A stretch of DNA of 64,000 nucleotides from Chitinophagaceae bacterium (lineage in GTDB: Bacteria; Bacteroidota; Bacteroidia; Chitinophagales; Chitinophagaceae): assembly GCA_019752045.1 (NCBI GenBank), contig JAIEMP010000001.1, positions 62,001-126,000 of the forward strand, given 5' to 3'. Of this stretch, positions 8,591 through 17,313 are shown piece after piece. How positions within the stretch are numbered: the stretch's first letter is position 1; every line of letters begins with the position of its first letter. The translations under genes were made by a program, and so were the position numbers. The notes under the pieces were generated by a model. The model saw only the letters and a program-made list of their open reading frames with translations, did not search any database and was not told where the DNA came from.

Positions 8591-9574
8591 TTGACTGAAA
8601 CAATCATCAACCTCGAAACCGTAAACCCTATTGAGTTCTTCGGTGTTAACAATGGCAAGCTCGACATTCTAAAGAAAAAATTTCCGCTCTTAAAAATTCT
8701 TTCAAGAGGCACACAAATCAAATTGAGCGGCAGTCCCGAACAGGTAGATCAGGCCAAAGAAAAAATTGATTTACTCATTGCCTATCTCGAACGCAATGGT
8801 CATTTGAGTGAAAATTATTTTGAACAGATTCTTGGCGGCGACGATCAGGAAACGGTGGATGCCTTTGTTGAGCGCAACCCAAGTGAAGTACTGGTGTTTG
8901 GTCCTAATGGCCGCACCGTTAGGGCACGCACACAAAACCAGAAACGGATGGTGGGTGCTATTGACAAGAATGATATTGTGTTTGCAGTTGGTCCGGCAGG
9001 TACAGGTAAAACCTATACGGCTGTTGCGCTTGCTGTAAGAGCATTAAAAAATAAACTGGTCAAGAAAATTATTTTAACACGTCCAGCCGTTGAAGCTGGT
9101 GAGAGTCTTGGATTTTTACCCGGCGATCTCAAAGAAAAAATTGATCCCTATCTCCGTCCGTTATATGATGCACTGGACGATATGATTCCTGCTGATAAGC
9201 TGGGCTATTACATGAGCACAAGAGTCATTGAAATTGCACCGCTTGCTTATATGCGTGGCCGCACACTGGATAATGCATTCATTATTTTAGATGAGGCGCA
9301 GAATACAACTGATCTGCAGTTGAAGATGTTCCTCACCCGTATTGGTGCCAATGCAAAAGCCATCATCACCGGCGATCTTACACAGGTTGATTTACCGAAG
9401 AACCAGCGCAGCGGTTTGGTGAAAGGAATCAACATCCTGAAAAATATTGACGGTATCAGTCATATTGAACTGGATGAAGAAGATGTGGTACGTCACCGTT
9501 TGGTGAAAGCCATTATCCGTGCTTATGATAAAGATCATCAACAGGATCAGGAACAGAATCCGTACAGAAAATAG
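8591..9574 (+). CDS. PhoH-family ATPase (PhoL/YbeZ type)
   Basis: 327 residues, the normal length for the PhoH-like ATPases that work with YbeY and RNA metabolism. An N-terminal KH-like region (about 10-85, LSRGTQIKLSGSPEQVDQAKEKI) precedes the P-loop domain. Walker A is GPAGTGKTYTA, followed by TRPAVEAGESLGFLPGDLKEKI; Walker B is AFIILDEAQNTT; sensor region ITGDLTQVDLP. The start is taken as TTG at 8591, which gives MTETIINLETV, because no ATG precedes the conserved region. A strong terminator follows at 9668. YbeY is not adjacent here. Confidence 0.92.
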   Translation: MTETIINLETVNPIEFFGVNNGKLDILKKKFPLLKILSRGTQIKLSGSPEQVDQAKEKIDLLIAYLERNGHLSENYFEQILGGDDQETVDAFVERNPSEVLVFGPNGRTVRARTQNQKRMVGAIDKNDIVFAVGPAGTGKTYTAVALAVRALKNKLVKKIILTRPAVEAGESLGFLPGDLKEKIDPYLRPLYDALDDMIPADKLGYYMSTRVIEIAPLAYMRGRTLDNAFIILDEAQNTTDLQLKMFLTRIGANAKAIITGDLTQVDLPKNQRSGLVKGINILKNIDGISHIELDEEDVVRHRLVKAIIRAYDKDHQQDQEQNPYRK

Positions 9575-9667
9575 GTACTTACACCGCAGCATAGACAGAT
9601 GCAACGAAGCTCATTTGTTATACTTGATCATTGTAACAACCCTGAATGAGCGTAGTTGCACAATCAA

Positions 9668-9699
9668 AAACCGTTTCAATGTAGAGACGGTTTTTTTTT
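9668..9699 (+). terminator. Intrinsic terminator after phoH
   Basis: Ten-pair stem (9668-9677 with 9684-9693, one G-U pair) with a six-base loop, running into nine T residues. Confidence 0.85.
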
Positions 9700-9710
9700 G
9701 GATAAGAATA

Positions 9711-9775
9711 AACTTTGCCAAAGTTGATTAGATTGCTGAAATCATTAGGAAACCCTTCCAAACTTTGCCAAAGTT
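9711..9775. repeat. Pair of 15-bp palindromes AACTTTGCCAAAGTT, 35-base spacer
   Basis: Identical palindromes at 9711-9725 and 9761-9775. A second pair with almost the same spacing (34 bases) lies at 12173-12236. The two pairs bracket the lipoprotein, crcB and the 361-residue gene. Apart from this element and the phoH terminator, the 330-base gap before the next gene holds nothing else I can support. Confidence 0.7.
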
Positions 9776-9893
9776 AAACACTGATCGAACAGATTTTCGC
9801 AGATTGGCTTAAAAATCTGTTTCATCCTCCAAATCTGTAACATCAGTGTTTCTATAGTATCGTTAAAACTGATTTACAATTCAATCCCTTTTG

Positions 9894-9901
9894 TACATTT
9901 G
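9894..9901 (+). promoter_or_regulatory. Bacteroidota -7 box TACATTTG
   Basis: Matches TAnnTTTG exactly and ends three bases before the ATG at 9905, implying an almost leaderless transcript or use of the second ATG at 9908. Confidence 0.5.
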
Positions 9902-9904
9902 GGC

Positions 9905-10309
9905 ATGATGAAGAAATGTTCCATACTACTTATAGCTGTACTTTGCTTGTATGCCTGCAAACAGGAACGTGAGCGACCCACAGAGGCTTTGGATACTGCC
10001 CGTGAGTTTATACGCAGTTCGCTGGATGGTGATTATGACTGGGCAAGAGAACTCATGATTCAGGACAGTATAAACCTGTATGAGCTGGGCATCATTGAAT
10101 CCAAGTATAAGAACGAAATGTCAAAGAAAGATAAAGAAGAATATAAAAGTTCCAGCATTATTATTCATGATGTAAATACAGTAAACGACAGCGTGGTGAT
10201 TGTGAATTATTCAAACTCATACAAAAAGAAACCAATGCCTGTTAAAGTGATTAAACGAAACGGTCTGTGGCAGGTAGATTTTAATTATACATTTACGGGG
10301 AATCTGTAG
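9905..10309 (+). CDS. Small lipoprotein with NTF2-like (DUF4878-type) fold
   Basis: 134 residues from ATG 9905 (MMKKCSILLIAVLCLYAC). The lipobox LYAC marks lipidation at the Cys. The mature domain starts EALDTAREFIRSSLDGDYDWARELM and ends with alternating strands and LWQVDFNYTF, the pattern of DUF4878/NTF2-like periplasmic domains where a pair of helices precedes a curved sheet and a final 'G.W.VD' strand. Such domains usually bind small ligands or act as accessory modules; no catalytic residue is evident. It is monocistronic, between two repeats. Confidence 0.75.
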   Translation: MMKKCSILLIAVLCLYACKQERERPTEALDTAREFIRSSLDGDYDWARELMIQDSINLYELGIIESKYKNEMSKKDKEEYKSSSIIIHDVNTVNDSVVIVNYSNSYKKKPMPVKVIKRNGLWQVDFNYTFTGNL

Positions 10310-10322
10310 GCCCCATCCTCGT

Positions 10323-10343
10323 TCCTTCCCCAAAAGAGAAGGA
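10323..10343. repeat. Short palindromic intergenic repeat TCCTTC/GAAGGA
   Basis: A 6-bp stem (10323-10328 with 10338-10343) in a CCCC-rich context, resembling the CCCCTCC/GGAGGGG family seen at 5122. No fluoride riboswitch consensus is recognisable in this leader of crcB. Confidence 0.4.
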
Positions 10344-10420
10344 GGCCGGGCATTAGAAATATATTCTCCAGTTACAGCTAAGCATTTTTACTTCAATACA
10401 AATTTGTACAAATATCCATC

Positions 10421-10783
10421 ATGCTTAAAAACTTCTTACTGGTTGGTCTTGGTGGTGCTGCAGGCAGTATGTTGCGTTATGCATTTTCCGTTTGGTTGAA
10501 GCATGCTACGTTTCCACTTGCCACGTTTCTGGTAAATATGATTGGGAGTTTTATCATTGGTCTTGTGTTTGCATATGCCTTACGCAATGCATCTTTTGAT
10601 CTTAACTGGCGCATCTTTCTTGCAGCCGGTCTTTGCGGCGGCTTTACAACCTTCTCTGCATTCTCACTTGAAAGCCTGCAATTACTGCAGCAGCAACGAA
10701 TCGGATTGTTTTTCGTTTATGTTGTGGGAAGTATTCTCTTAGGGCTGGCTGCTGCATGGCTGGGTTACAGTTTAATGAAATAG
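10421..10783 (+). CDS. crcB: Fluoride channel CrcB/Fluc
   Basis: 120 residues with four membrane segments, the normal size of a Fluc subunit, which dimerises into a fluoride-specific export channel in the inner membrane. Diagnostic motifs: GGAAGSMLRY at the first loop, ATFLVNMIGSFIIG with the pore-lining Asn, and GLCGGFTTFSAFSLE with the central TTFS Phe-box segment and Na+-site break. It is single-copy here (many Gram-positives carry two). The leader of about 110 bases shows no crcB-motif riboswitch. Confidence 0.95.
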   Translation: MLKNFLLVGLGGAAGSMLRYAFSVWLKHATFPLATFLVNMIGSFIIGLVFAYALRNASFDLNWRIFLAAGLCGGFTTFSAFSLESLQLLQQQRIGLFFVYVVGSILLGLAAAWLGYSLMK

Positions 10784-10972
10784 GTAGACTTATCTTACTA
10801 TTCAATAGCTAAAGTCTGTTACTCCCGATGATTCAAAATTGTTTTTCTCTATAGAGGAGCCCTCCCCTCGCTGATAAAAAACGGTTACAACCATTTCTTC
10901 AAATATCGGCGCATAGTTCTGTTACCAACAAACAACTTTACTTACTTTTAAATCAGCCTAAAAAAAAATAAC

Positions 10973-12058
10973 ATGATAAAAAGAATCTGCTTTCTGATTC
11001 CAGTGTTCATTTTTAAATCGTACCTCATCAATGCCCAATTACAGGATGAGTATATAAAAGGAACTCTTCACTTTACCGATGGACGTAAAGAACCGACACT
11101 TATTTTGAATGAAGAAACCGGAAAACTCAACAATTCAGTTACAGTAAAAGATTCTTCATCTAAAAAAAGCAGAAAAAAATATACGGCTGCAGATATACTT
11201 TCAATAGAGTTCGAAAACGGGAAAAAATTCAGACAAATTACTTTTACACCGCACAAAACAGTGGACACATTAACTGTTCTCGGCAGAGTACTTGTAACCG
11301 GCAGAGTAAATCTTTACCAGGTATTTTATAAAGAATCAATGATACTGATTGCTGCCCGAGAGGACAATACATATCCCATGCAGAAAGACGAGTTCACATC
11401 AAACGATAAAGAAGTAAAGGAACACTTTTATAATTCCTTCCTTATGAATGCCCTTAAGGATGCACCGGATGAGCTCAGAGAAAAAGCTGCCAAAATTGAT
11501 TTTGATGAAAAGCGTATCAGCCGGTTAATTTTTGAATACAATCAGCTTTACAACAATCCTGCTGAGCTTTCAGTAATAAAAAAAGAAAACAAAAAATTTA
11601 TTACCGGAGGGCTGTTGTTTAAAAAAACAAAAAACACGCCTTATGCAATCTGGGGGTTTATTCATTATCGCCTGTACTTTACAGACTTTAGCAGGAGTAC
11701 TTCTTTTAATACCGGCTTCCATTATTATCAATACCAATTTAAAACAGCTTACTCTCCAATTCAAACCAATACATTCAACAGATCAATTGCTTCCATTCCT
11801 TTTTTTGTGCAACAAAACCTGTTAAACAAATCCTTCAGACCTTATGTTTTTGGTGGGTTCAACTTAAGCTATATTGCAACAAAAGCAGGCACTCAGAATA
11901 TTGAAGATGAAACAGGGTTCCAGAAAAACTACGGTTTACACTTTTTAGGTGGTGCAGGAATTGAGATCAACCTGCTTCGTAACCTTTTATTAAAAACTGA
12001 TTATCGTTTTGAAAATTTTAATCATGGATTTATGGGAGGGCTTGCTGTTATTTTTTAA
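10973..12058 (+). CDS. Outer-membrane protein with putative C-terminal beta-barrel, unknown role
   Basis: 361 residues. Signal peptide to about residue 22 (YLINAQ). The first 210 residues are soluble and hydrophilic with a beta-rich start (YIKGTLHFTDGRKEP, 'DILSIEFENGKKFR') and a helical middle (DELREKAAKIDFDEKRISRL). The last 150 residues look like an eight-strand porin-family barrel (GGLLFKKTK, GFHYYQYQF, FRPYVFGGFNLSY, LHFLGGAGIEINLLRNLLLKTDYRFEN) and end with an aromatic residue (VIF). The architecture is common in Bacteroidota, with no assigned function. It is preceded by a run of eight A that may help as a ribosome site. Confidence 0.7.
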   Translation: MIKRICFLIPVFIFKSYLINAQLQDEYIKGTLHFTDGRKEPTLILNEETGKLNNSVTVKDSSSKKSRKKYTAADILSIEFENGKKFRQITFTPHKTVDTLTVLGRVLVTGRVNLYQVFYKESMILIAAREDNTYPMQKDEFTSNDKEVKEHFYNSFLMNALKDAPDELREKAAKIDFDEKRISRLIFEYNQLYNNPAELSVIKKENKKFITGGLLFKKTKNTPYAIWGFIHYRLYFTDFSRSTSFNTGFHYYQYQFKTAYSPIQTNTFNRSIASIPFFVQQNLLNKSFRPYVFGGFNLSYIATKAGTQNIEDETGFQKNYGLHFLGGAGIEINLLRNLLLKTDYRFENFNHGFMGGLAVIF

Positions 12059-12172
12059 TCAGGTTGTTGATGCCGCCAAGAACAGGCTGTTCGTAAATTT
12101 CGGCCGTAAGCGCAATGAATGTAACGGCTAATCAGCCAACAATGTGCATTCATCCTCTATCAGAGCAATAAC

Positions 12173-12236
12173 AACTTTGCCAAAGTTTTATCAATCTGAT
12201 TCTTTTTGGTCAGTCATACTGAACTTTGGCAAAGTT
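12173..12236. repeat. Second pair of AACTTTG-[CG]-CAAAGTT palindromes
   Basis: Palindromes at 12173-12187 and 12222-12236, with a 34-base spacer. The right copy has G at the centre instead of C. Same design as 9711-9775. Confidence 0.7.
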
Positions 12237-12254
12237 CAAGTTTACCAGCATTAT

Positions 12255-12286
12255 TAACCCACCCCTTAATCCCCTCCCAAGAGGGG
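12255..12286. repeat. CCCCTC/GAGGGG intergenic repeat
   Basis: ACCCACCCC followed by the stem CCCCTC (12271-12276) and GAGGGG (12281-12286); inverse orientation relative to 5122. The remaining part of this 395-base gap up to parB holds only degenerate CTAACTATCAACT tracts (12358-12392). Confidence 0.55.
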
Positions 12287-12453
12287 AGACCAAGCTTTCT
12301 GTCTATAATTTCACTACAGTAGTTAAGCATTTCATCAAGTGAATAAAGCTGAGCAGGGCTAACTATCAACTATCAACTAAAAACTACAAACTGTCTTCAA
12401 CCTTGTTTTTTGGTTTTTTTTCAGGTACTTCGCAGACTGTAACAACACATATT

Positions 12454-13365
12454 ATGTCTACTCCCGGAAAAAAAGATGCGTTAGGAAAAGGAATCCGTTC
12501 CCTGCTGCAAAGTATTGATGAAGATCTGAAAACCACAGCCGGACAGTTAAAGCCAACGGTTCAGGAAGCGGTTACAAGTATGCTCCGCATTCCTGTTGCT
12601 GATATTGAGATCAACCCCAAGCAACCCCGCAAAGATTTTGATGAGCAGGCGCTTAAAGAACTGGCAGACAGCATCAAAATGCATGATATTGTTCAGCCCA
12701 TAACTGTTTCAAGGATCGCCGGCAACAAATACCGTTTAATTGCTGGTGAAAGAAGATGGCGTGCAAGTAAGCTGGCCGGTTTAAAAGATATTCCTGCTTA
12801 TATCCGTCAGGCTAATGACCAGGAATTGCTTGAACTGGCATTGCTTGAAAACTTACAAAGAGAAAATCTCAATGCAGTTGAAATTGCCCTCAGCTATAAA
12901 CGACTGATGGAAGAATTGAATTACACACAGGAACAGGTGGCAGAACGAATGGGTAAAGACCGGACCACTGTTACCAATTATATCCGCTTGTTGAAATTAC
13001 CACCCGATATTCAATTGGCCGTTCGTTCGGGCGAATTGAGCATGGGCCATGCAAGAGCATTGATTAATGTTGATACAGTTGATAAGCAGTTGTATGTGTA
13101 TCAGCAAATCCGCCAGAAAGCATTATCTGTTCGCCAAACAGAAGAGCTGGTAAGGCAGATGTACAAATCAACCGATGTTAAAAAATCGGTAAAGAGCGGC
13201 CTTCCACAAGCCTTTCAGCGAATTGAAGATAATTTAGCTTCACAGTTCGGCACCAAAGTAAAACTCCACCACAGTAAAAAAGGAAACGGAAGTATTTTTA
13301 TTGAATACTATTCGCTGGAGCAGTTTAACCAGATCCTGAAACAACTGGGTACCGATGTTGAATAA
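12454..13365 (+). CDS. parB: Chromosome-partitioning protein ParB
   Basis: 303 residues from the ATG at 12454, which gives the usual MSTPGKKDALGKGIRSLL start; an upstream frame extension of 17 residues is not conserved-looking. Domains: N-terminal ParB/Srx CTPase (about 45-135) with EINPKQPRKDFDE, ADSIKMHDIVQPI, and GERRWRASKLAGL plus ENLQRENLNAVE; central helix-turn-helix (about 150-190, YTQEQVAERMGKDRTTVTNYIRLLKLP); C-terminal dimerisation region. It binds parS and loads SMC. The usual upstream parA is not in this window; DUF5683 and dapB follow directly in the order common in Bacteroidota. Confidence 0.95.
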   Translation: MSTPGKKDALGKGIRSLLQSIDEDLKTTAGQLKPTVQEAVTSMLRIPVADIEINPKQPRKDFDEQALKELADSIKMHDIVQPITVSRIAGNKYRLIAGERRWRASKLAGLKDIPAYIRQANDQELLELALLENLQRENLNAVEIALSYKRLMEELNYTQEQVAERMGKDRTTVTNYIRLLKLPPDIQLAVRSGELSMGHARALINVDTVDKQLYVYQQIRQKALSVRQTEELVRQMYKSTDVKKSVKSGLPQAFQRIEDNLASQFGTKVKLHHSKKGNGSIFIEYYSLEQFNQILKQLGTDVE

Positions 13366-13371
13366 CTTACT

Positions 13372-13995
13372 ATGAAGTATTTTTTTCTTTTTCTTCTGCT
13401 TTGTTTTTTTTCTCCGCTGCTGTATGCGCAGCAGACAGACACTGTGAAACTTCCGGTTGACAGTGCTGCTTTAAAATCGGCAGCAGCAAAAAAGAAAAAA
13501 GAAACCGATACTGTAAAACTGCATTCTCCACGTAAAGCAACCATCCGCTCGGCCATACTTCCCGGCTGGGGACAGGCTTACAATAAAAAATACTGGAAAA
13601 TCCCGATTGTATATGGTGCATTAGGTACAGCAGCAGGCTTTTTTATTTTAAATGTAAGAGAGTATACCGATGCAAGAAATGCCTACAAGTATAAAGTGGA
13701 TACCTTCCCTTCGAATGATGTGCTGATTAAACCAAAATTCCGACCAGTTGATCCTGAAGGAATCAGACAATACAGAAATGGTGTGCGGCAGAATGTTGAT
13801 TATTCTGTACTTGCTTTTTTTATTCTCTGGGGATTAAATGTGGTAGATGCCACGGTAGACGGGCATTTGAAAGCCTTTGAAGTAAATGAAAATTTATCGC
13901 TGCGTGTAAACCCTTCCTACCTGCCTCAAACACGTCAGGCACAAATTGGTCTTGTATTTACGTTTGGTAAATTCAGGAACACTGCGGGCAGATAA
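13372..13995 (+). CDS. DUF5683 membrane-associated protein
   Basis: 207 residues. Signal peptide to about 21 (LLYAQ), a basic, Lys/Ala-rich linker, then the DUF5683 core: ATIRSAILPGWGQAYNKKYWKIP, a membrane segment VYGALGTAAGFFILNV, the EYTDARNAYKYK helix, a second segment SVLAFFILWGLNVVDATVDGHLKAF, and C-terminal strands ending VFTFGKF. It starts six bases after parB and precedes dapB; this three-gene order is conserved in the phylum. Function is unknown; the position suggests a link to cell-envelope or division work, which is inference. Confidence 0.88.
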   Translation: MKYFFLFLLLCFFSPLLYAQQTDTVKLPVDSAALKSAAAKKKKETDTVKLHSPRKATIRSAILPGWGQAYNKKYWKIPIVYGALGTAAGFFILNVREYTDARNAYKYKVDTFPSNDVLIKPKFRPVDPEGIRQYRNGVRQNVDYSVLAFFILWGLNVVDATVDGHLKAFEVNENLSLRVNPSYLPQTRQAQIGLVFTFGKFRNTAGR

Positions 13996-14036
13996 TATTC
14001 GCTGAAGTATCTTCGTTCAAATTCAAACAACTACAA

Positions 14037-14753
14037 ATGAAACTTGCATTGATCGGTTACGGCAAAATGGGTAAAGCTATACATGAAGTGGCGAAGCAGC
14101 GTGGTCATGAAGCTGTGCTGATTATTGATGCAGATAATTTACATGAGCTTACTCATGAAAATATAAAGCAGGCAGATGTGGCCATTGAGTTTACAAGTCC
14201 GCATACGGCACTGGCTAATGTATTATTCTGTTTGCAACATTCCGTTCCTGTTGTATGCGGGTCTACCGGTTGGTTAGAAAAATTAGATGAAGCAAAACAA
14301 ATGGCGCAGCAACATCATACCGGATTAATTGTAGCAAGCAACTTCAGCGTAGGCGTTAATATTTTTTTTGAAGTGAATAAACGCCTGGCTCAACTGATGC
14401 AGGGCCACGATAATTATGATGTGACACTCAGAGAAATTCATCACACGGCAAAAAAAGATGCTCCCAGCGGCACCGCTATATCGTTGGCAGAACAGGTGCT
14501 GGAGCAACTGGGCCGTAAAGAAAAATGGGTGAACGATGTAGCTGCACATCCCGGCGATCTGGCCATCATCAGCGAACGGATTGATCCTGCTCCCGGTACG
14601 CATCATGTAAAATACAGTTCTGCCATTGATGATATTGAAATTATTCATACCGCTCACAACCGCACGGGCTTTGCTTTAGGCGCTGTGCTGGCAGCAGAGT
14701 TTTTAAAAAATAAAACAGGGTTTTTTGGAATGAAAGAAGTGCTTAACTTGTAA
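14037..14753 (+). CDS. dapB: 4-hydroxy-tetrahydrodipicolinate reductase
   Basis: 238 residues. Reduces the DapA product with NAD(P)H on the way to diaminopimelate and lysine; cytoplasmic. Nucleotide-binding loop LIGYGKMGKAI at the start; E-F-T-S-P at the cofactor site; CGSTGW; ASNFSVGVN; and the catalytic signature EIHHTAKKDAPSGTA with the His-His pair and Lys. The family is usually about 240-270 residues, so this is a compact Bacteroidota form. It follows DUF5683 by 41 bases and is followed after five bases by a histidine kinase, where lepB often sits in relatives. Confidence 0.95.
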   Translation: MKLALIGYGKMGKAIHEVAKQRGHEAVLIIDADNLHELTHENIKQADVAIEFTSPHTALANVLFCLQHSVPVVCGSTGWLEKLDEAKQMAQQHHTGLIVASNFSVGVNIFFEVNKRLAQLMQGHDNYDVTLREIHHTAKKDAPSGTAISLAEQVLEQLGRKEKWVNDVAAHPGDLAIISERIDPAPGTHHVKYSSAIDDIEIIHTAHNRTGFALGAVLAAEFLKNKTGFFGMKEVLNL

Positions 14754-14758
14754 GCACC

Positions 14759-16591
14759 ATGCGGCTGCAACCCAAACAACTTTTTATACTCTTCATCTCT
14801 TTGCTGTTTTTCTTCACTAGTTTGTCTCAAGATCAAACCATTGACCGTTTGCGTGCAGTTATTTCATCTGCTGCAACAGATGATGAGAAATTAACCGCCT
14901 ACATTCAACTCAGCGGCAAACTGAGTCTCATCAGTTTTAACGAAACCATTAAAATAGCAGAGCGAGGTATTGAACTGGCAGCAAAACGTAAAGATTCGCT
15001 TGCATATGCAGAGCTGAGCCGCAATATGGGCACTGCCTATTATTTTAAAGGGGAGTATGAAAAAGCTGCTACTCTTTACTTTACGGCAGCACGTATTTAT
15101 GAGCAGGCCGGTAAAGAACAACCGCTTGCTTATGTTTTTAATGATATTGCAAAACTCTACCGCAAAAACAGAGATTTAAAACGTGCCGGGCAAAACTATG
15201 AAAAGGCGCTTTCAATATTCCGCTCACTCAAAGATTCAAGCGGCATACAGATGATATTAAATGAAAGCGGTGTGGTATATGAATACCAGGGCAATTATAC
15301 AGAAGCATTGAAACGTTATAATGCATCTTTACAAATTGCCAAACGCCTTAACGACGAAATTGGAAAAAGCTGGTGCTATAGTTTTATTGCCGGTGTAAAT
15401 GTGCTGCAAAACGATTATGAGTCGGCAGAAAATTACAACCTGCAGTCCCTCGCCATTCGCCAAAAACTCAACGATACCTTTGCCATTACCCTCAGCTTTT
15501 CTGATCTGGGTGTCATGTACAGTGCATGGAACAAACCCGAACGTGCCAATTACTATTTTGAGCAGAGCAATAAAATTGCTGATAAGATGGGTTACAAAGA
15601 ACTCCTTTCGAACAACTATGCAGAAATGAGCAAGCTGGCCAACGTAACCGGTAATTATAAAAGTGCACTCGATTATTTTACCTGGCATACACAATTAAAA
15701 GATTCCATTTTTACTTCACAAAAAAACAGACAGGTAGAAGAGCTGAGCACCCTGTATGAAACAAACAAAAGAGAACAGCAGATCCAGGGGCAACAGTTAA
15801 CCATTAAGAAAAGAAATTCGCTCATTGTAGTTATTCTTGTAATGTCTGCCCTTACCCTTCTCGTTGTGTTTTTATTATACAACCGGTATAAATGGAAACA
15901 GCAAACCAGGATGCAGATTGAAATATTAAAACAACAGGAGCTTGCTGCAAAATCAATTCTGGAAGCTGAAGAAAAAGAACGGAGCCGTATTGCAAAAGAT
16001 CTGCACGATGGCGTGGGCCAAATGATGAGTGCAGCACGGATGAATCTTTCATCGTTTTACAATCATCTGCAGGTAAAAAATAATACAGAAGACCAATCAC
16101 TGCTCAACATTATTCAGCTGGTTGATGACAGTTGTAAAGAAGTAAGGGCTGTAAGCCACAGCATGATGCCTGCTGCATTGCTCAGCAAAGGTTTGCCCGA
16201 TGCTGTGGAAGAGCTGGTTTCAAAAATAAACGGCACAGCACTACAGGTAAGTTTTCACAGCGAGGGATTTAACAGCCGCTTCGATTCCAATACCGAAACC
16301 ATTGTGTACAGAGTAATACAGGAATGTGTAAACAATACCATTAAACACGCCGGAGCAACAGAACTGGACATTGCACTCATTTGCGAAACAGATATCATCA
16401 GTGTAACCATTGAAGATAACGGCAAAGGATTTTCTTACAATCAAAGTAATGAGGATGAAGAAGGCATCGGTTTAAAAAATATCCGCAGCCGTATTCAGTT
16501 CCTGAAAGGAACGGTTGATTTTGATACAGCACCGGGCAGAGGTACACTGGTAGCAATTCATGTACCGGTGAACAATTCATATTTAAAATAA
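14759..16591 (+). CDS. TPR-containing sensor histidine kinase (HisKA_3/NarL type)
   Basis: 610 residues. Signal peptide (to about 23), periplasmic TPR array (about 30-330: e.g. AYFKGEYEKAATLYFTAARIYEQAG, YEYQGNYTEALKRYNASLQIA), coiled segment, one membrane helix (about 351-373, SLIVVILVMSALTLLVVFLLY), then a HisKA_3 dimerisation domain with the phospho-accepting His416 in RIAKDLHDGVGQMMSA, and a HATPase domain (VIQECVNNTIKHAGA, DNGKGF, GIGLKNIRSRI, GRGTLVAIHVP). It should sense a periplasmic cue and phosphorylate the regulator encoded 75 bases downstream. Starts five bases after dapB, so it may be transcribed with the parB operon. Confidence 0.92.
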   Translation: MRLQPKQLFILFISLLFFFTSLSQDQTIDRLRAVISSAATDDEKLTAYIQLSGKLSLISFNETIKIAERGIELAAKRKDSLAYAELSRNMGTAYYFKGEYEKAATLYFTAARIYEQAGKEQPLAYVFNDIAKLYRKNRDLKRAGQNYEKALSIFRSLKDSSGIQMILNESGVVYEYQGNYTEALKRYNASLQIAKRLNDEIGKSWCYSFIAGVNVLQNDYESAENYNLQSLAIRQKLNDTFAITLSFSDLGVMYSAWNKPERANYYFEQSNKIADKMGYKELLSNNYAEMSKLANVTGNYKSALDYFTWHTQLKDSIFTSQKNRQVEELSTLYETNKREQQIQGQQLTIKKRNSLIVVILVMSALTLLVVFLLYNRYKWKQQTRMQIEILKQQELAAKSILEAEEKERSRIAKDLHDGVGQMMSAARMNLSSFYNHLQVKNNTEDQSLLNIIQLVDDSCKEVRAVSHSMMPAALLSKGLPDAVEELVSKINGTALQVSFHSEGFNSRFDSNTETIVYRVIQECVNNTIKHAGATELDIALICETDIISVTIEDNGKGFSYNQSNEDEEGIGLKNIRSRIQFLKGTVDFDTAPGRGTLVAIHVPVNNSYLK

Positions 16592-16666
16592 AATACTTTA
16601 TACAGCAATTAAGAAATAAAGAAAAAAACAGAGCTGCTTTTTCTTACATTCGGTAAACCTTTATCT

Positions 16667-17311
16667 ATGCCCGCTGGCAAAATTAAATTGGCAATTGTAG
16701 ACGATCACCAGATTGTAATAGACGGACTTCATTCATTATTAAGGGGCCACGATCAGTTTGAAATTGTACTGGAATCGAACCATCCCGAAACCATTCTTGC
16801 ACAATTACACAAACAGTCCGTTGATATTTTATTAACCGATGTGATGATGCCTGTAATGACAGGTGTTGAATTAGCCCGGCTGGTGAAGAAAGAATTTCCG
16901 GCCATCAAAATCATTACACTTTCTATGAATGGCGAAGGCAGTCTTGTAAACCAGATGATTGAGGAAAGCGACATCAGTGGTTACCTGCTCAAGAACATTG
17001 GGCAAACAGAATTCATAACCGCCTTAAATAAAGTTGCAACAGGTGGCATTTATTTCAGTGATGATGTATTGCAGGAAATGCTCAAAGCAAGTGAACGGAA
17101 AAAACAAACCGACGAAGAAGCCAAACTCACAAACAGAGAAATAGAGATTGTACGGCTCATTGAAAAAGAATACAGCAACAAAAAAATTGCGGAAGAATTA
17201 TTCCTGAGTGAGCGTACTGTTGAAACACACAGGAAAAACATCTTCCGCAAAACAAAAACCAATTCAGTAATCGGGCTCATTAAATATGCGTACGAGCACA
17301 AACTCATTTAG
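16667..17311 (+). CDS. LuxR/NarL-type response regulator
   Basis: 214 residues. Receiver domain 1-125: acidic pocket VDDHQ, phospho-acceptor Asp58 in LLTDVMMPVMTG, Thr/Ser switch LSMNGEG and Lys in GYLLKNIG. C-terminal LuxR-type helix-turn-helix 147-210: LTNREIEIVRLIEKEYSNKKIAEELFLSERTVETHRKNIFRKT. It is the cognate partner of the upstream kinase. The adjacent convergent genes for two beta-barrel proteins are plausible but unproven targets. Confidence 0.95.
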   Translation: MPAGKIKLAIVDDHQIVIDGLHSLLRGHDQFEIVLESNHPETILAQLHKQSVDILLTDVMMPVMTGVELARLVKKEFPAIKIITLSMNGEGSLVNQMIEESDISGYLLKNIGQTEFITALNKVATGGIYFSDDVLQEMLKASERKKQTDEEAKLTNREIEIVRLIEKEYSNKKIAEELFLSERTVETHRKNIFRKTKTNSVIGLIKYAYEHKLI

Positions 17312-17313
17312 TG

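Noticed and set aside
10310-10420. Fluoride riboswitch ahead of crcB
   Set aside because: The crcB-motif consensus and pseudoknot are not recognisable; the leader is filled by a TCCTTC/GAAGGA repeat.
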